Source: Cylindrospermopsis curvispora GIHE-G1 (GTDB taxonomy: Bacteria > Cyanobacteriota > Cyanobacteriia > Cyanobacteriales > Nostocaceae). Taken from it: a stretch of 64,000 bases of DNA. The stretch covers positions 3,519,501 to 3,583,500 of the forward strand of contig NZ_CP060822.1 of assembly GCF_014489415.1 (NCBI RefSeq), written 5' to 3'. The number at the start of each line of letters is the position of its first letter. The first letter of the stretch is position 1. Shown in pieces: positions 1-9,777 of this stretch. A program made the position numbers and the translations under genes. The notes under the pieces are model-generated. The model searched no databases, was not told the origin of the DNA, and saw only the letters and a program-made list of their open reading frames with translations.

Positions 1-1
1 G

Positions 2-151
2 GTCAACCACTCTAGTGTCATCAATATTGCTGATAAAGTTTGTGGTGTGTGCCATAATTTATTTGCCTCAATGTTGGGGTGTAAGGTGATCAGAGGTTTC
101 CGCCAAGAAATAGAGATCACCTTACTTTTTCCTAATTATAAAACTATTTGA
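2..151 (+). CDS. 3' end of an unidentified gene (partial)
   Basis: An open frame enters from the left edge and ends at the TGA at 149-151, giving 49 residues with no stop. It contains a CxxC pair (VCGVCHNLF) and ends LLFPNYKTI. No family is recognised. The DNA after it is AT-rich and non-coding. It could be the true end of an upstream gene or a pseudogene tail, and the missing upstream sequence is needed to decide. Confidence 0.35.
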   Translation, partial: VNHSSVINIADKVCGVCHNLFASMLGCKVIRGFRQEIEITLLFPNYKTI

Positions 152-382
152 ATAGACATGCAAGTAGTTTATAGAAAATAATTAACAATTTTTATAAAGT
201 TTTTCGACTTGTCAAGCATAAATGAAAATCAAGAATCTGGCACTCAGTCAGTTAGAGTAAAAGGAATGCGATTGCGAAGCACTCGCGAGATAGCTCTTTT
301 TGTTTAAATGATTGACGTTGGGTTTCTCGATGTCAACCTAACCTACAAAAGGCGCTTAATCTTATCTATCTACATTCATGTA

Positions 383-636
383 TATATATATAGGAATAAA
401 TAATAAGAAAAAATTATATTTATGGGGGGATGAGATAAGTTTTTTTGTGGCCGAGGGGATAAAAATGTGGTATTATGAGGGTTAAGTATAATGGAGTGTG
501 AGCAGTTGTAAAAAAAATGCACAGATTTCCATTATTAGGGTATCACGTCCAAGGGTCAATAGTCAACCCCCACCATTGAAAAAAATTGGTGCGCAGCAGA
601 TCTCCTCACCAAAAGCGCTTTTTGACCGTGATTTAC
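383..636. repeat. dispersed element, copy A1
   Basis: About 254 bp that matches 15092-15345 along its whole length by eye, at roughly 80% identity. Shared landmarks are AAATGTGGTATT, CACAGATTTCCATTAT, AATAGTCAACCCCC, GCAGATCTCCTCA and AAAAGCGCTTTTTGAC. Inside it, ATAATGGA (488-495) can pair with TCCATTAT (528-535). The core at 519-595 also resembles the tandem-array unit at 20123-24358. No coding frame is seen. It may be a MITE or a transposon end. Confidence 0.7.
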
Positions 637-762
637 AACACTGGCACTTTTCTATTAATTCTCCATAAAACACGCGCAAGAACCTTTTTTGTTACGAAAC
701 TTTACTTTGTCACACCATGTCCCTATTAATACTACTTATTCTCATTAAGCCCTTTAATCCCT

Positions 763-836
763 GAATCAATTTTAGTTACTATGTACTACTTTCAGATCCT
801 CTTTGATCTGTCACAGCTTAGGGTGCGGAATGTGGG
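763..836 (-). repeat. fragment of the transposase-remnant repeat
   Basis: This stretch nearly repeats 3407-3480, sharing TTTGATCTGTCACAGCTTAG and GTGCGRAATGTGGG. The match stops after GTGGG, so only the 3' tail of the longer remnant at 3455-3544 is kept here. Confidence 0.6.
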
Positions 837-1126
837 TTCTATTGTATGGGGAGGAATGACAGTGCTTGATAATTCATACCGTCACTTCTAGTTAGGGCGA
901 TCGCACTTGGTAACTTCTTTCTTAGTAAGAGAAATAACTGAAAGCGAGTTTCAAAAATATTGTCACAAGTTCGGACAAGACGAGTACACTTACAACATCA
1001 TAGCACCAGATGGTTACTGGTGAAGTAGCTCCTGTAGCATTGACTGCTCCTGACCTAGAGCAGATTCAATTTACTCGAACATCTTTTGTGATACGATAAT
1101 AACAAGTGTTTATTTTTGTTGTCATC

Positions 1127-2149
1127 ATGCAACCACCAAAAAGATCATTAACAAAAAGAGATAGAGAGAAGCAACTTCTTGAAGAGCTTGAAAAGCTTGT
1201 ATTTTTTGGATCTGTTTTAGGAATTGTCGGTTTAGTTATTTTATATATTTATTTAGATGGTTTACTACAGCAGAATGAAAAGCCAAGCATACAAATATTG
1301 GAATTATGCAAATCACTAATTACCAACTTAATAAGTGTTCCATTTTTGTTTGTCTTGTCATACATGACATATCGTCGTATTCACTCCATTACCACTCAAG
1401 TTAATAACGAAACTCTCTCAGAAGTAATTGCAGAAGCGGTTGTTAAGAAGTTGATCAACCCCAATAATAATATAGAGATTCCCCAAATCTCTAAAATTCA
1501 AGACACATTATCTGGAATTCAAGAAACATTATCACCTTTAGACATAAATGAGATTGCTCTTTCACTTGAGAATGAACGCTATGGAGGAGTTAAGTGTGTT
1601 CTGAATCATTTGTATATTCAAGATTTAGAAAGGGAATTTAGTGAGTCAAGAAATATAGTGATAATGAATACATGGATTCCAAATCTTAGTGACTTGTCAG
1701 GATCACTAATAACTGCAATTAACAATGGATGCAAGACAAGAATTATGATTTTATACCCAAATTCAGGTATTTCAGCACTTAGATCGGAAGCTTTAGGGGA
1801 TACAACAGATGGAGTTAAAACGTCGATATTGAATTGCTTAAATGATCTTAGGGGAATTCATAATAAAATTAGGCCTGAAAACAGAGATGGTCTCAAGATT
1901 AGGGTTTTTAACTCCTTACCATCAATTTCTGTGTACGGTACTGACAAGCATTATTTCGTAAGCTTCTTTATGCATGAGAAACTTGCAATTAGGTCACCAC
2001 AGATGAAAGTTACTTCTCAAAATTCCCTACTGGGTCAATCGGTAGGAAAAGAAATCGATACAATATGGGGAATCGGGAAAGAATTTCGTGATATCAATGA
2101 ATGGACAACTGAGTTAGAACGTATGGCAAAAGAATTTACAATACAGTAG
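1127..2149 (+). CDS. membrane protein with possible phospholipase-D-like domain
   Basis: A 340-residue protein of unknown function. A charged N-terminus (MQPPKRSLTKRDREKQ) precedes two predicted membrane segments at about residues 26-47 and 65-85. A soluble C-terminal domain follows. The stretch NIVIMNTWIPNL, then a helix, then TRIMILYPNSGISALRSEAL resembles the layout of phospholipase-D-like folds. A later MHEKLAI could be a degenerate HxK motif, but no full HKD motif is visible. The ATG at 1127 is preferred over the upstream GTG at 1106, although neither has a clear ribosome-binding site. Its DNA is as AT-rich as its surroundings and it lies among repeats, so it may be accessory. The domain call is tentative. 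Confidence 0.75.
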   Translation: MQPPKRSLTKRDREKQLLEELEKLVFFGSVLGIVGLVILYIYLDGLLQQNEKPSIQILELCKSLITNLISVPFLFVLSYMTYRRIHSITTQVNNETLSEVIAEAVVKKLINPNNNIEIPQISKIQDTLSGIQETLSPLDINEIALSLENERYGGVKCVLNHLYIQDLEREFSESRNIVIMNTWIPNLSDLSGSLITAINNGCKTRIMILYPNSGISALRSEALGDTTDGVKTSILNCLNDLRGIHNKIRPENRDGLKIRVFNSLPSISVYGTDKHYFVSFFMHEKLAIRSPQMKVTSQNSLLGQSVGKEIDTIWGIGKEFRDINEWTTELERMAKEFTIQ

Positions 2150-2315
2150 CCAGAACAATTTTTCGCATTTATGAATGTTTGAAAAAATATCGCCGCTGCA
2201 TATTTATGGGATCAATTGGTATTTGAAACTATCGAAAACCCGTTGAAAATTTGTTTAAATCATCCCATGATTGAGGAACACCATTATTAAATTTAACAAT
2301 TAATTTGGAGACTTT

Positions 2316-3035
2316 ATGATCGATTTTTCAGAACTAGACAGATTTGAGGACGAATTAATTTTAAAATTCAAGGGACATGACATTTTTCAAAACATTGAAA
2401 ATATTCCACTCGATGATTTTTTGAATATCCTCATTCAAAGGAGATTCTTGTCATACGAAATAACAAGCTGTTATGATATTTCTATTGATGGGCTAACTGA
2501 CAAAACAGCAATAAAAATTGCAAGGCAAATTGTAAGAGAAGAATATCCTGGAATCAATGGAAATGTTCCATCACATAGAGAGGATTTGATGCATGATTTG
2601 CTGGCTCTTGGAGCTAAGAAATCTAATATTCTAAAATCTATCCCTACACAAACAACTTCCGAAATAATTAAATCAACTAAAGAACTTATTGCAGATGCAG
2701 TAGCTTCTGAATCCGATCACAAAATTTTAACTATATTGCGTTTTTGGGGTGAGGTCTTAGTCTCAGTTGAATATGGTGAATTATGGAGTAGAATTGCATC
2801 AATCTTGGGAACCAATGCTGAGAATAAATCTCGATTCTACTATCCACATTTTTGCCATGACCACAGAGTAACTTTGGTTAGGGCATCATTAAGCTCTTGT
2901 ACTCACTCAGGAAAGATAGGGTTAATTTTGAAGAATTTACTGAAATCAGACGAAGATAAGAGATCATTTATTGATTTGGAAGAGAATCTTTGTAGGATCA
3001 AGAGAAGTTTTTATGATCAGTTTATTGCAGTATAA
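2316..3035 (+). CDS. possible heme-oxygenase-like diiron (HDO-type) protein
   Basis: A 239-residue, mostly helical protein, starting at an ATG after AATTTGGAGAC, a fair ribosome-binding site. Spaced acidic and histidine residues recall heme-oxygenase-like diiron enzymes of the DUF3865/CADD/TenA kind. They are REEYPGINGNVPSHREDLMH (about residues 73-92), FWGE...EYGELW (about 143-157) and YPHFCHDHR (about 175-183). The substrate cannot be guessed. The gene lies 166 bp downstream of the membrane protein on the same strand, and cotranscription is unproven. A non-catalytic helical protein is the alternative. Confidence 0.65.
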   Translation: MIDFSELDRFEDELILKFKGHDIFQNIENIPLDDFLNILIQRRFLSYEITSCYDISIDGLTDKTAIKIARQIVREEYPGINGNVPSHREDLMHDLLALGAKKSNILKSIPTQTTSEIIKSTKELIADAVASESDHKILTILRFWGEVLVSVEYGELWSRIASILGTNAENKSRFYYPHFCHDHRVTLVRASLSSCTHSGKIGLILKNLLKSDEDKRSFIDLEENLCRIKRSFYDQFIAV

Positions 3036-3112
3036 AAATCACTTTGATCATATGTTTCTAAATAGCGACAGACCGGATGAAAGAAACAGGTATCATAGAT
3101 ATTTGTTCGGTT

Positions 3113-3237
3113 TAAGTAGGGAGGCACAATTACTTGTAGGATAGGTCGAGTAACGAGACCCATGGGGGTGTTGGGTTTCGCACTCCTCAACCCAACCTAC
3201 GTTAATCTTATATTTAATTCCACTGACCCGCTTAGCA
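3113..3237. repeat. composite REP-like repeat
   Basis: The left part (3113-3167) contains AAGTAGGGAGGCACAATTA and then TTGTAGGATAGG. It is the reverse complement of the repeat at 15407-15466 and 41139-41195. The right part (3168-3237) contains GTTGGGTT and AACCCAAC arms able to form a hairpin. It matches 55012-55079, including the following ATCTTATATTTAATTCCAC. Two repeat families are thus joined here. Confidence 0.65.
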
Positions 3238-3454
3238 CGAACGGTAGGGCAAACTTAACATAGAAAACGATAGTATAAAAATAATAAAAATAGAACCTAT
3301 GGTTTCAAGAGTAACGGAGCAATTAAATTTACGAACAGGCGATCGCTTCATTCTGCTTTATGGCATAAACACCAGCGATAGATTCTGTTCTAACCAACTT
3401 ATCTCTGAATTAATTTTAGTTATTATGTACTATTTTGGGATCCTCTTTGATCTG

Positions 3455-3544
3455 TCACAGCTTAGGGTGCGAAATGTGGGATAAATACTGAGCAATCTGA
3501 CTACCACAATGAAAGGTAGGGTTATCAACAATCAACAGCAATAG
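3455..3544 (-). pseudogene. transposase C-terminal remnant
   Basis: Read on the minus strand, this stretch gives LLLLIVDNPTFHCGSQIAQY followed by LSHISHPKL and a stop. The VDNPTFH block resembles the second Asp-Asn motif of DDE transposases such as IS630-like enzymes. No start or upstream catalytic part is present. The same tail recurs at 763-836, so an IS element once spread here and decayed. The family assignment is tentative. Confidence 0.45.
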
Positions 3545-3561
3545 ATTTTCGTAGATTGGGC

Positions 3562-4833
3562 TTAAGTATGTCGATTTTCTAGGTAATCTTTTAATATTTC
3601 GTAAGCTTCATTAATTCTTTTCATCATGTTTACATCCCCACCCATGTCAGGGTGATGGTCTCTTGCACATTTGTTGCGTGCTGTTTTGAGTAATTTCATT
3701 GATATTGTTTCACGAGTTAAATTTAGTAACCTGAATGCTTGATCAAGAGATAATGTGTTGCTTGTATATGCAAAATCCTCTTTTCTTGAACTGTTAGTTT
3801 CTTGGTTACGATGCAAAACTTCATCAACAAACCCCTTGATTTCACTCGCTAAGGTTCCCAGTTCACCTAGTCCTTCGTTTATGGAAATTGATCCAATTTT
3901 CAGTTTCTGTTTAAGTTGTTCTACTTCTTCTAATAAATTCTCAATGACATTGATTATCTCTTGTGGTATTACAGCCATAGTACTTCTGAGTCTAAAGCAG
4001 TTTTGGTCAATTACTTCAGAAAAATACTGATAGTCCCTAAATTGTGATTTGTAGTCATTGAGTGAATTTGTCCATTGATCGAAAGTTGTGTCTGACAAAG
4101 TATGCCAAGATTTTAAACTTGAGTTGACTGTTTGAGAAAACTTTCTAAATGAGTCGAAAGGAATTTGCCCGGCAATTCTTTGTAGTTGGTGAATCAAAAT
4201 TGCCAATTTCTCTATTCGACTTAGCAGGTTGATAAAACTCTCCAAATTATAATCAACATTTGCAGCAGTTTCTCTTAAATGTTGATATAAAGGCTCGGTA
4301 CTAATTCCAGTATCCCAACAGTTAATATCAGCTTCATAGAGACCTAGTATGATCTCTTTAGTAAAGGTGGCTATTTTAGGGTTTTTAAAAACTTCATCAG
4401 GTGTTCTGCCAATATCATTGAGAAATCGCCGGAAGGCTGAAAAAGAATCTTGTTTCTCAATATAATAAAGTAAACGAGAGGGAAAGTAAGCTACATAAAT
4501 ATCATCCTCTTTTATTGATAAATTAAATACAGAAAATAAGATTTCTAGGACTTTTTTTTGCAAGGAATTTATTTCAGGTTGGGGATCCTCAAATAAAACT
4601 CCCTTGGTAAAAAGAATATTTTGGCCACGAGCATTGGCAAATGGATCTCTTACCTTCTTTTTATTGGGAGGCTTTGAGGATGGAGGTTCTGAACTACTTT
4701 CTGGGCCTTTGGTGGCAGTATATTCACTAACTTTTGGACGTTCTTTTTTTTCTGCAGGCGGTTTGTTTTTAAAAAGCAAGTTTTTAATTTTGGTCAACCA
4801 CTTGGTCAAAGCATTGATCATTCGTTGCCACAT
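3562..4833 (-). CDS. J-domain (DnaJ-like) protein
   Basis: A 423-residue protein. It has a basic amphipathic N-terminus (MWQRMINALTKWLTKIKNLL), a proline/serine/lysine-rich linker (about residues 25-75) and a long helical middle. The C-terminal J domain spans about 365-420. It carries the HPD signature inside ARDHHPDMGGD and a helix-III-like MKRINEAYEIL. J domains stimulate Hsp70 ATPase activity, so this probably recruits DnaK to a special substrate or site. There is no Gly/Phe or zinc-finger region, so it is a type III J protein. The ATG at 4833 has GGGAG nearby and is preferred over the upstream TTG. The middle region is unrecognised. Confidence 0.85.
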   Translation of the reverse strand: MWQRMINALTKWLTKIKNLLFKNKPPAEKKERPKVSEYTATKGPESSSEPPSSKPPNKKKVRDPFANARGQNILFTKGVLFEDPQPEINSLQKKVLEILFSVFNLSIKEDDIYVAYFPSRLLYYIEKQDSFSAFRRFLNDIGRTPDEVFKNPKIATFTKEIILGLYEADINCWDTGISTEPLYQHLRETAANVDYNLESFINLLSRIEKLAILIHQLQRIAGQIPFDSFRKFSQTVNSSLKSWHTLSDTTFDQWTNSLNDYKSQFRDYQYFSEVIDQNCFRLRSTMAVIPQEIINVIENLLEEVEQLKQKLKIGSISINEGLGELGTLASEIKGFVDEVLHRNQETNSSRKEDFAYTSNTLSLDQAFRLLNLTRETISMKLLKTARNKCARDHHPDMGGDVNMMKRINEAYEILKDYLENRHT

Positions 4834-4904
4834 TTGTTCAACTCCCAACTACATTCTTATTTTTTATGGCTTTCTGTTATGGGTTACTGGGGAATTAACC
4901 CTCC

Positions 4905-5831
4905 CTACTCTTCCACCCTATATCCTAGTTCTGCTAACCTTAACCGCGAATGTCGCCACTTTGGTTGGACTTTGACAAATAATTCCAAATGAACTTTACC
5001 AGCAATCAATTTTTGAATCTGTTGACGGGCCACAGTACCAATTGATTTTAACATTGTCCCCCCTTTACCAATTAATATCCCTTTTTGGGAGTCCCTTTCT
5101 ACATTAATTGTGGCCACAACACGGGTAATTGTTGGGTTCTCTTCCACTAAATCAATGGCGATCGCCACTGAGTGAGGAACTTCTTCTCGGGTTAATAATA
5201 AAATCTGTTCCCGGATTAATTCCCCCATAATAAATCTTTCTGGTTGATCGGTGACTAAATCTGGTGGATAATATAATGGACCGGTTTCTAGTTGTTCAAT
5301 TAATAAGTCTTCTAATTCTAATATTCCTTGGTTCTCTAAGGCTGAAAATTTAACAATTTGCCATTGGTTCTCTTGAGCTAATTCCCTATAACTTTCATCT
5401 ATTTTCTCAGCTTCTGCTGGTTGTTGATCTATTTTATTAATACCCATAATAACTGGGATTTCACATTTGGTTAATAAGTCAGCAATAAAGCGATCGCCTC
5501 CTCCACAGACTGCTGTGCCATCTACCACAAACAACACCACATCCACCGATGTAATGGCGATTTTAGCATTTTGTACTAGCACCTCTCCCAAGGGATGATG
5601 GGGTTTATGAATCCCGGGGGTATCAACAAAAATCAACTGGGCTTTCTCCCTAGTTAAAATTCCCCTCAAGCGATTTCTAGTAGTTTGCGCTACTGGTGAT
5701 GTGATAGCTATTTTTTGTCCTATTAACTGGTTCATTAAGGTTGACTTACCCACATTAGGACGACCAATAATGCCGATAAATCCAGACTTAAAGTTAGCGG
5801 GTGCTTGAGGAATAATAAATTCTTCGGCCAT
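4905..5831 (-). CDS. era: GTPase Era
   Basis: A 308-residue Ras-like GTPase that binds 16S rRNA and helps mature the 30S subunit. The G1 motif is GRPNVGKS (residues 23-30), G3 is DTPG (70-73) and G4 is NKID. The C-terminal KH domain contains the GKGGTMLKSIG loop. Length is normal for Era. It is transcribed divergently from rpmB, about 75 bp apart, so two ribosome-linked genes share an upstream region. The J-domain gene follows on the same strand 71 bp downstream. Confidence 0.97.
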   Translation of the reverse strand: MAEEFIIPQAPANFKSGFIGIIGRPNVGKSTLMNQLIGQKIAITSPVAQTTRNRLRGILTREKAQLIFVDTPGIHKPHHPLGEVLVQNAKIAITSVDVVLFVVDGTAVCGGGDRFIADLLTKCEIPVIMGINKIDQQPAEAEKIDESYRELAQENQWQIVKFSALENQGILELEDLLIEQLETGPLYYPPDLVTDQPERFIMGELIREQILLLTREEVPHSVAIAIDLVEENPTITRVVATINVERDSQKGILIGKGGTMLKSIGTVARQQIQKLIAGKVHLELFVKVQPKWRHSRLRLAELGYRVEE

Positions 5832-5907
5832 GGGGAAACTATAATTTGAATTTGATGGTTTATAATGGGTGAACTGTGTCTAAATTCATAAAGTTTGGAG
5901 GTTTTGA

Positions 5908-6144
5908 ATGTCTCGTCGTTGCGAACTCACAGGTAAAAAGGCTAATAATGCCATGTCCGTTTCCCACTCTCACCGTCGTACCAGACGTTTACAGCAACCT
6001 AATTTGCAAACTAAGAGGGTTTGGTGGCCCGCTGGTAACCGTTGGGTAAAGTTGAAACTTTCTACCAAAGCAATTAAAACTCTTGATACCAAAGGTTTGG
6101 AAGCTATGGCCAAGGAAGCTGGTATTAATTTAAACACTTACTAA
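5908..6144 (+). CDS. rpmB: 50S ribosomal protein L28
   Basis: A 78-residue ribosomal protein beginning [20 protein letters not shown], the typical L28 N-terminus. The internal [19 protein letters not shown] is also typical. It sits in the large subunit. A strong ribosome-binding site (TTTGGAGG) lies just before the ATG. It is a single-gene unit between divergent era and convergent secA, which ends 31 bp away on the other strand. Confidence 0.97.
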   Translation: MSRRCELTGKKANNAMSVSHSHRRTRRLQQPNLQTKRVWWPAGNRWVKLKLSTKAIKTLDTKGLEAMAKEAGINLNTY

Positions 6145-6175
6145 GTGGGATGAGGGAAAGGGGGACAAGGAACGG

Positions 6176-8971
6176 TTAGACTATTTCAGAGGTTTGGACT
6201 GCGGGTTGTTGCTGGGGTTGGAACATAAACAGGGAGTAAACCACATCCCTGCGAATATTCACCATCATGTCTAAGAACAACTCGTATCCCTCGCTCTTGT
6301 ACTCAATAAGTGGATCTTTTTGTCCATAACCACGCAACCCTACAGATTCCCGTAGGGCATCCATCTGCTGTAAATGTTCCCGCCACAAGGTATCTATACG
6401 TTGTAAGATGAAAAATCTTTCTGCTTGTCGCATCAGACCAGGTTGAATTTGGTCTATTTCCGCTTCTTTCATATCATAGGCAATACGCGATTGTTCATGA
6501 AGGAAGGCCTTAATTTCCCCAACTCCCATATCCTCTAGCTGAGCAGGTTGCATATCTGCTAGTAAGTAAACAAACTCCTTGACTTTGCCCACTAACTTTT
6601 CTAAATCCCATTCTTCTGAGGGTAATTCTGGGTTGATATAATAGTCCACGATGTCATCCATGGTCTTTTCTGCATATTTGATCACCTGTTCTTTTAAATC
6701 TTCTCCTTCTAGAACTCGTCTACGTTCAGCATAAATAGCACGACGTTGATTATTCATGACTTCGTCATATTCAAACACTTGCTTACGAATGTCATAGTAA
6801 TAAGTTTCTACCTTTTTCTGAGCACCTTCCAAACTGCGAGTTAATAAACCCGATTCAATGGGCATATCTTCCTCCACTTGGAACGCATTCATTAACCCAG
6901 CTACCCGATCTCCACCAAATATTCTCAGTAAATTATCTTCCAGACTGAGGAAAAATCTGGTTGTCCCCGGGTCACCTTGTCTACCCGATCTTCCTCTTAA
7001 TTGGTTATCAATCCGCCGTGATTCATGCCTTTCTGTACCTATGACATGGAGTCCACCATTGTTTACTACTTCTACATGTTCAGCGTCAGTAAATTTTTCA
7101 TATTCTTGTTTAATAGTCTGGTAAGCATCTCTTAACTTTTGCACTACTGCATCATCCGTAGGTGCTTTTTCAGCAGCTATAGCTACTTTATCTTCTGCTT
7201 CTAATTCCGATAAGGTGCGACTACCATAGGCATTAACTGCTACCTCAACCGCTTCCTTTAATAGTTTTTCAGTTACCTGGGATAACTCAGTGGGAAAAAT
7301 CCCCCCAGATACGCGCCAAGTTTTGAGTTTTTTGCCGGGAACAAAACCCTGACCACTACCATTACTACCATTTCCACTAGGAAGTCCTGAAGCTCTTTGA
7401 ATGGTGAATTGATCATCTTCTGGTCTCACAATCCTAGGCATAAAATATTCCCGTAACTTCAACCGAGCCATATATTCGGAGTTACCGCCTAAAATAATAT
7501 CCGTGCCTCGTCCCGCCATATTAGTAGCTATGGTTACTGCACCCCTGCGTCCAGCTTGGGCAACAATTTCCGCTTCCCGTTCTACGTTTTCCGGTCTAGC
7601 ATTGAGTAATTCGTGAGGAATACCCTTTTCTTGCAGTAATCTGCTCAACAGTTCGGATTTTTCCACACTAGTGGTTCCTACTAGTACCGGTCTGCCACCT
7701 TTGTGCATTTCTTCACATTCCCGTGCAATGGCTCCCCATTTACCCGATTCTGTTTTAAACACCATGTCGGATAGGTCTTGACGTTTTCTGGTGCGGTGGG
7801 TGGGAATAACACTTACTTCTAATTTATAAATCTTTTCAAATTCCGCTTCTTCCGTTTTGGCTGTTCCTGTCATTCCAGCTAATTTCGGATAAAGCAAAAA
7901 TAGGTTCTGATAGGTAATGGTTGCCAAAGTTTGGGTTTCGGGTTGGATTTCCACTCTTTCTTTGGCTTCTATAGCTTGGTGCAAACCATCGCTCCATCTT
8001 CTTCCTGGTAGTACCCGACCAGTAAATTCGTCCACAATTACCACTTCCCCATTGCGCACGATATAATTCACGTCTTTGAGGAATAGTTCTTTCGCTTTAA
8101 TGGCATTAAAGACAAAATGGGCCCAGGGATTTTCTGGATCAAATAAATCGGTTACGCCTAAAAGATTCTCGGCTTCAGCAAAACCATCGTCTGTTAAAAG
8201 AACGTTCCGCGCTTTTTCATCAACTTCGTAGTGCTCGTCTTTTTTAAGGGTAAATGCAATTTCTGCTGCTTGTAAGTATTTTTCTGTTGGTCTTTCTACT
8301 TGTCCAGAAATAATTAGGGGAGTTCGCGCTTCATCAATCAGAATGGAATCTACTTCGTCGATTACACAATAATTAAACGGACGTTGTACCACTTCTTCCA
8401 TGGATGTGGCCATATTATCTCGCAGGTAGTCAAAACCTACTTCACTGTTGGTTACATAAGTAATGTCACAGTCGTAATTTTTTTTCCTTTCTATGGGAAC
8501 CATGGTGGACTGAATCAGTCCCACACTCATTCCCAAGAAGCGGTGTATCTGACCCATCCATTCCGCATCTCGTCGAGCTAGATAATCATTTACAGTAACA
8601 ACATGAACACCTTTATTACTTAAAGCATTTAAATAACTGGGTAAGGTAGCTACTAGGGTTTTACCTTCACCGGTTTTCATTTCTGCTATTTGTCCTGTGT
8701 GGAGAATTACTCCCCCTACCAGCTGAACATCAAAATGTCTTAACCCTAATACTCTGGAAGAAGCTTCTCTTACTACTGCAAAAGCTTCTGCTAGAATCTC
8801 ATCTAAGCTTTCACCTTTGTTTAATCTTTGTTTAAACTCAGCAGTCTTCCCCCTTAACTCATCATCAGAGAGTAATTTAACATCTTCTTCTAAGAGATTA
8901 ATTTCTGTAATGTAGTGTTGGTACTTTTTTAGTTTACGAGCGTTGGGATCGCCCAACAATAGTTTTAGCAT
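6176..8971 (-). CDS. secA: preprotein translocase ATPase SecA
   Basis: A 931-residue motor ATPase that drives unfolded preproteins through SecYEG, in both the plasma and thylakoid membranes of cyanobacteria. Walker A lies in [15 protein letters not shown] (around residue 100). The [15 protein letters not shown] box and [10 protein letters not shown] helicase motif are present. A glycine/serine-rich insertion ([13 protein letters not shown]) sits mid-protein, as in cyanobacterial SecA. The C-terminus ends [14 protein letters not shown] without the zinc-binding CxCxSG tail of E. coli SecA. It is transcribed alone and converges with rpmB. Confidence 0.97.
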   Translation of the reverse strand: MLKLLLGDPNARKLKKYQHYITEINLLEEDVKLLSDDELRGKTAEFKQRLNKGESLDEILAEAFAVVREASSRVLGLRHFDVQLVGGVILHTGQIAEMKTGEGKTLVATLPSYLNALSNKGVHVVTVNDYLARRDAEWMGQIHRFLGMSVGLIQSTMVPIERKKNYDCDITYVTNSEVGFDYLRDNMATSMEEVVQRPFNYCVIDEVDSILIDEARTPLIISGQVERPTEKYLQAAEIAFTLKKDEHYEVDEKARNVLLTDDGFAEAENLLGVTDLFDPENPWAHFVFNAIKAKELFLKDVNYIVRNGEVVIVDEFTGRVLPGRRWSDGLHQAIEAKERVEIQPETQTLATITYQNLFLLYPKLAGMTGTAKTEEAEFEKIYKLEVSVIPTHRTRKRQDLSDMVFKTESGKWGAIARECEEMHKGGRPVLVGTTSVEKSELLSRLLQEKGIPHELLNARPENVEREAEIVAQAGRRGAVTIATNMAGRGTDIILGGNSEYMARLKLREYFMPRIVRPEDDQFTIQRASGLPSGNGSNGSGQGFVPGKKLKTWRVSGGIFPTELSQVTEKLLKEAVEVAVNAYGSRTLSELEAEDKVAIAAEKAPTDDAVVQKLRDAYQTIKQEYEKFTDAEHVEVVNNGGLHVIGTERHESRRIDNQLRGRSGRQGDPGTTRFFLSLEDNLLRIFGGDRVAGLMNAFQVEEDMPIESGLLTRSLEGAQKKVETYYYDIRKQVFEYDEVMNNQRRAIYAERRRVLEGEDLKEQVIKYAEKTMDDIVDYYINPELPSEEWDLEKLVGKVKEFVYLLADMQPAQLEDMGVGEIKAFLHEQSRIAYDMKEAEIDQIQPGLMRQAERFFILQRIDTLWREHLQQMDALRESVGLRGYGQKDPLIEYKSEGYELFLDMMVNIRRDVVYSLFMFQPQQQPAVQTSEIV

Positions 8972-9147
8972 GGCAAGTTATCAAATATTAAGTGTTAATT
9001 GTTGACTGATGAGTTTTGACAGGTGAGCTACTTAGTGTAGCCTTTACATTCTACCAGCAACATACTCCTATAGAGATTCTATCTCATAAACAAAATGTAT
9101 GCTCCTGGAACTCATTAAATTAGGTAATATTATCGATTTCCAGCTGG

Positions 9148-9288
9148 TTAGGTCACGGGTTGAATACCGGTGAGTAGACCCATTATAAATCCTAGGACTA
9201 CACTCCCGCCAAAAATGATTAACATTAGTATGAGTAACTGACGTTGAATTCGAGTATGTTTGGGCTTGGTCTTGAATAAGTTTGACAC
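9148..9288 (-). CDS. small single-span membrane protein (candidate)
   Basis: A 46-codon frame on the minus strand with a GTG start at 9286-9288 and TAA at 9148-9150. A basic N-terminus (KTKPKHTRIQRQ) precedes one hydrophobic helix (LLILMLIIFGGSVVLGFIMG) and a short tail. That charge pattern fits an N-in membrane anchor. It lies between secA and a Nudix gene. Only a weak GAG precedes the GTG. An overlapping 94-codon frame here has no such composition and is not preferred. Function is unknown. Confidence 0.45.
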   Translation of the reverse strand: MSNLFKTKPKHTRIQRQLLILMLIIFGGSVVLGFIMGLLTGIQPVT

Positions 9289-9338
9289 AATGATAAAACT
9301 CTACTATATCAAGTTGGAGATTCAGGAGAAGATGGCAA

Positions 9339-9770
9339 TTACAGGTAGTCAAAAAATATTTCTGGCACTAATCTGAGTTCTCCTGATTTAAATTTACTAA
9401 TTTCTACCCAGAGGGCGCGATGTTTTTTCTGGGGTGTTTCTGAAAAGGTGAGACTTTCTATTTGATAAAATCTGGGGTCAGCAAAGTCACATTGGTAAAG
9501 TTGAATGATTTCATGTCCCTGGTTACCATCAAAAATAAATAGGTTTTCTATACAACCTAAATAGCTAATATTGGTTAGTTCGGCTTGAATTTCTTCTTGA
9601 AATTCTCTCGCTAATGCCATTCGACTGCTTTCCCCGAATTCTATCCCTCCACCTAAAGCTCGATAAAATGTTGATTGCTTGGTTGGATCATATCCCTCGG
9701 AAACAAATATTCTTTCCCCATCTCTGATTAGGGCTAGAACTATAACACGAATCTCACCTGGTTTGTTCAT
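9339..9770 (-). CDS. Nudix hydrolase
   Basis: A 143-residue Nudix enzyme, cleaving a nucleoside diphosphate linked to another moiety. The Nudix box is complete: GGGIEFGESSRMALAREFQE followed by EI, matching Gx5Ex7REUxEE. The substrate is unknown. The ATG at 9770 is chosen because AAAGAAAG precedes it and it avoids overlap with the DUF3531 gene ending at 9778. The longer reading to 9815 would add 15 unusual residues. It is probably cotranscribed with that gene, 7 bp apart. Confidence 0.85.
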   Translation of the reverse strand: MNKPGEIRVIVLALIRDGERIFVSEGYDPTKQSTFYRALGGGIEFGESSRMALAREFQEEIQAELTNISYLGCIENLFIFDGNQGHEIIQLYQCDFADPRFYQIESLTFSETPQKKHRALWVEISKFKSGELRLVPEIFFDYL

Positions 9771-9777
9771 CTTTCTT

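Larger units (their letters stand above)
152..1126. other. repeat-rich intergenic region with coding fragments
   Basis: No intact gene is seen in about 970 bp. The stretch holds a degenerate REP-like hairpin near 319-349 and the dispersed element at 383-636. It also has a transposase-remnant tail near 763-836. Two short open fragments follow: 925-1023 (reads ...[17 protein letters not shown]..., then a stop) and 1010-1099 (starts [12 protein letters not shown]). They overlap in different frames and look like gene debris. Confidence 0.5.
3036..3561. other. intergenic repeat cluster
   Basis: About 525 bp without a convincing gene. It contains two REP-like repeats back to back (3113-3237) and a transposase remnant on the minus strand (3455-3544). 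The 61-codon plus-strand frame at 3299-3484 lies across the repeat and is not supported. Confidence 0.6.

Noticed and set aside
3299-3484. 61-codon ORF
   Set aside because: It spans a transposase-remnant repeat that recurs at 763-836, with no start signal.
9068-9352. 94-codon minus-strand ORF
   Set aside because: Composition is unlike a protein, it overlaps the Nudix gene end, and another frame in the same stretch (9148-9288) reads as a membrane helix.
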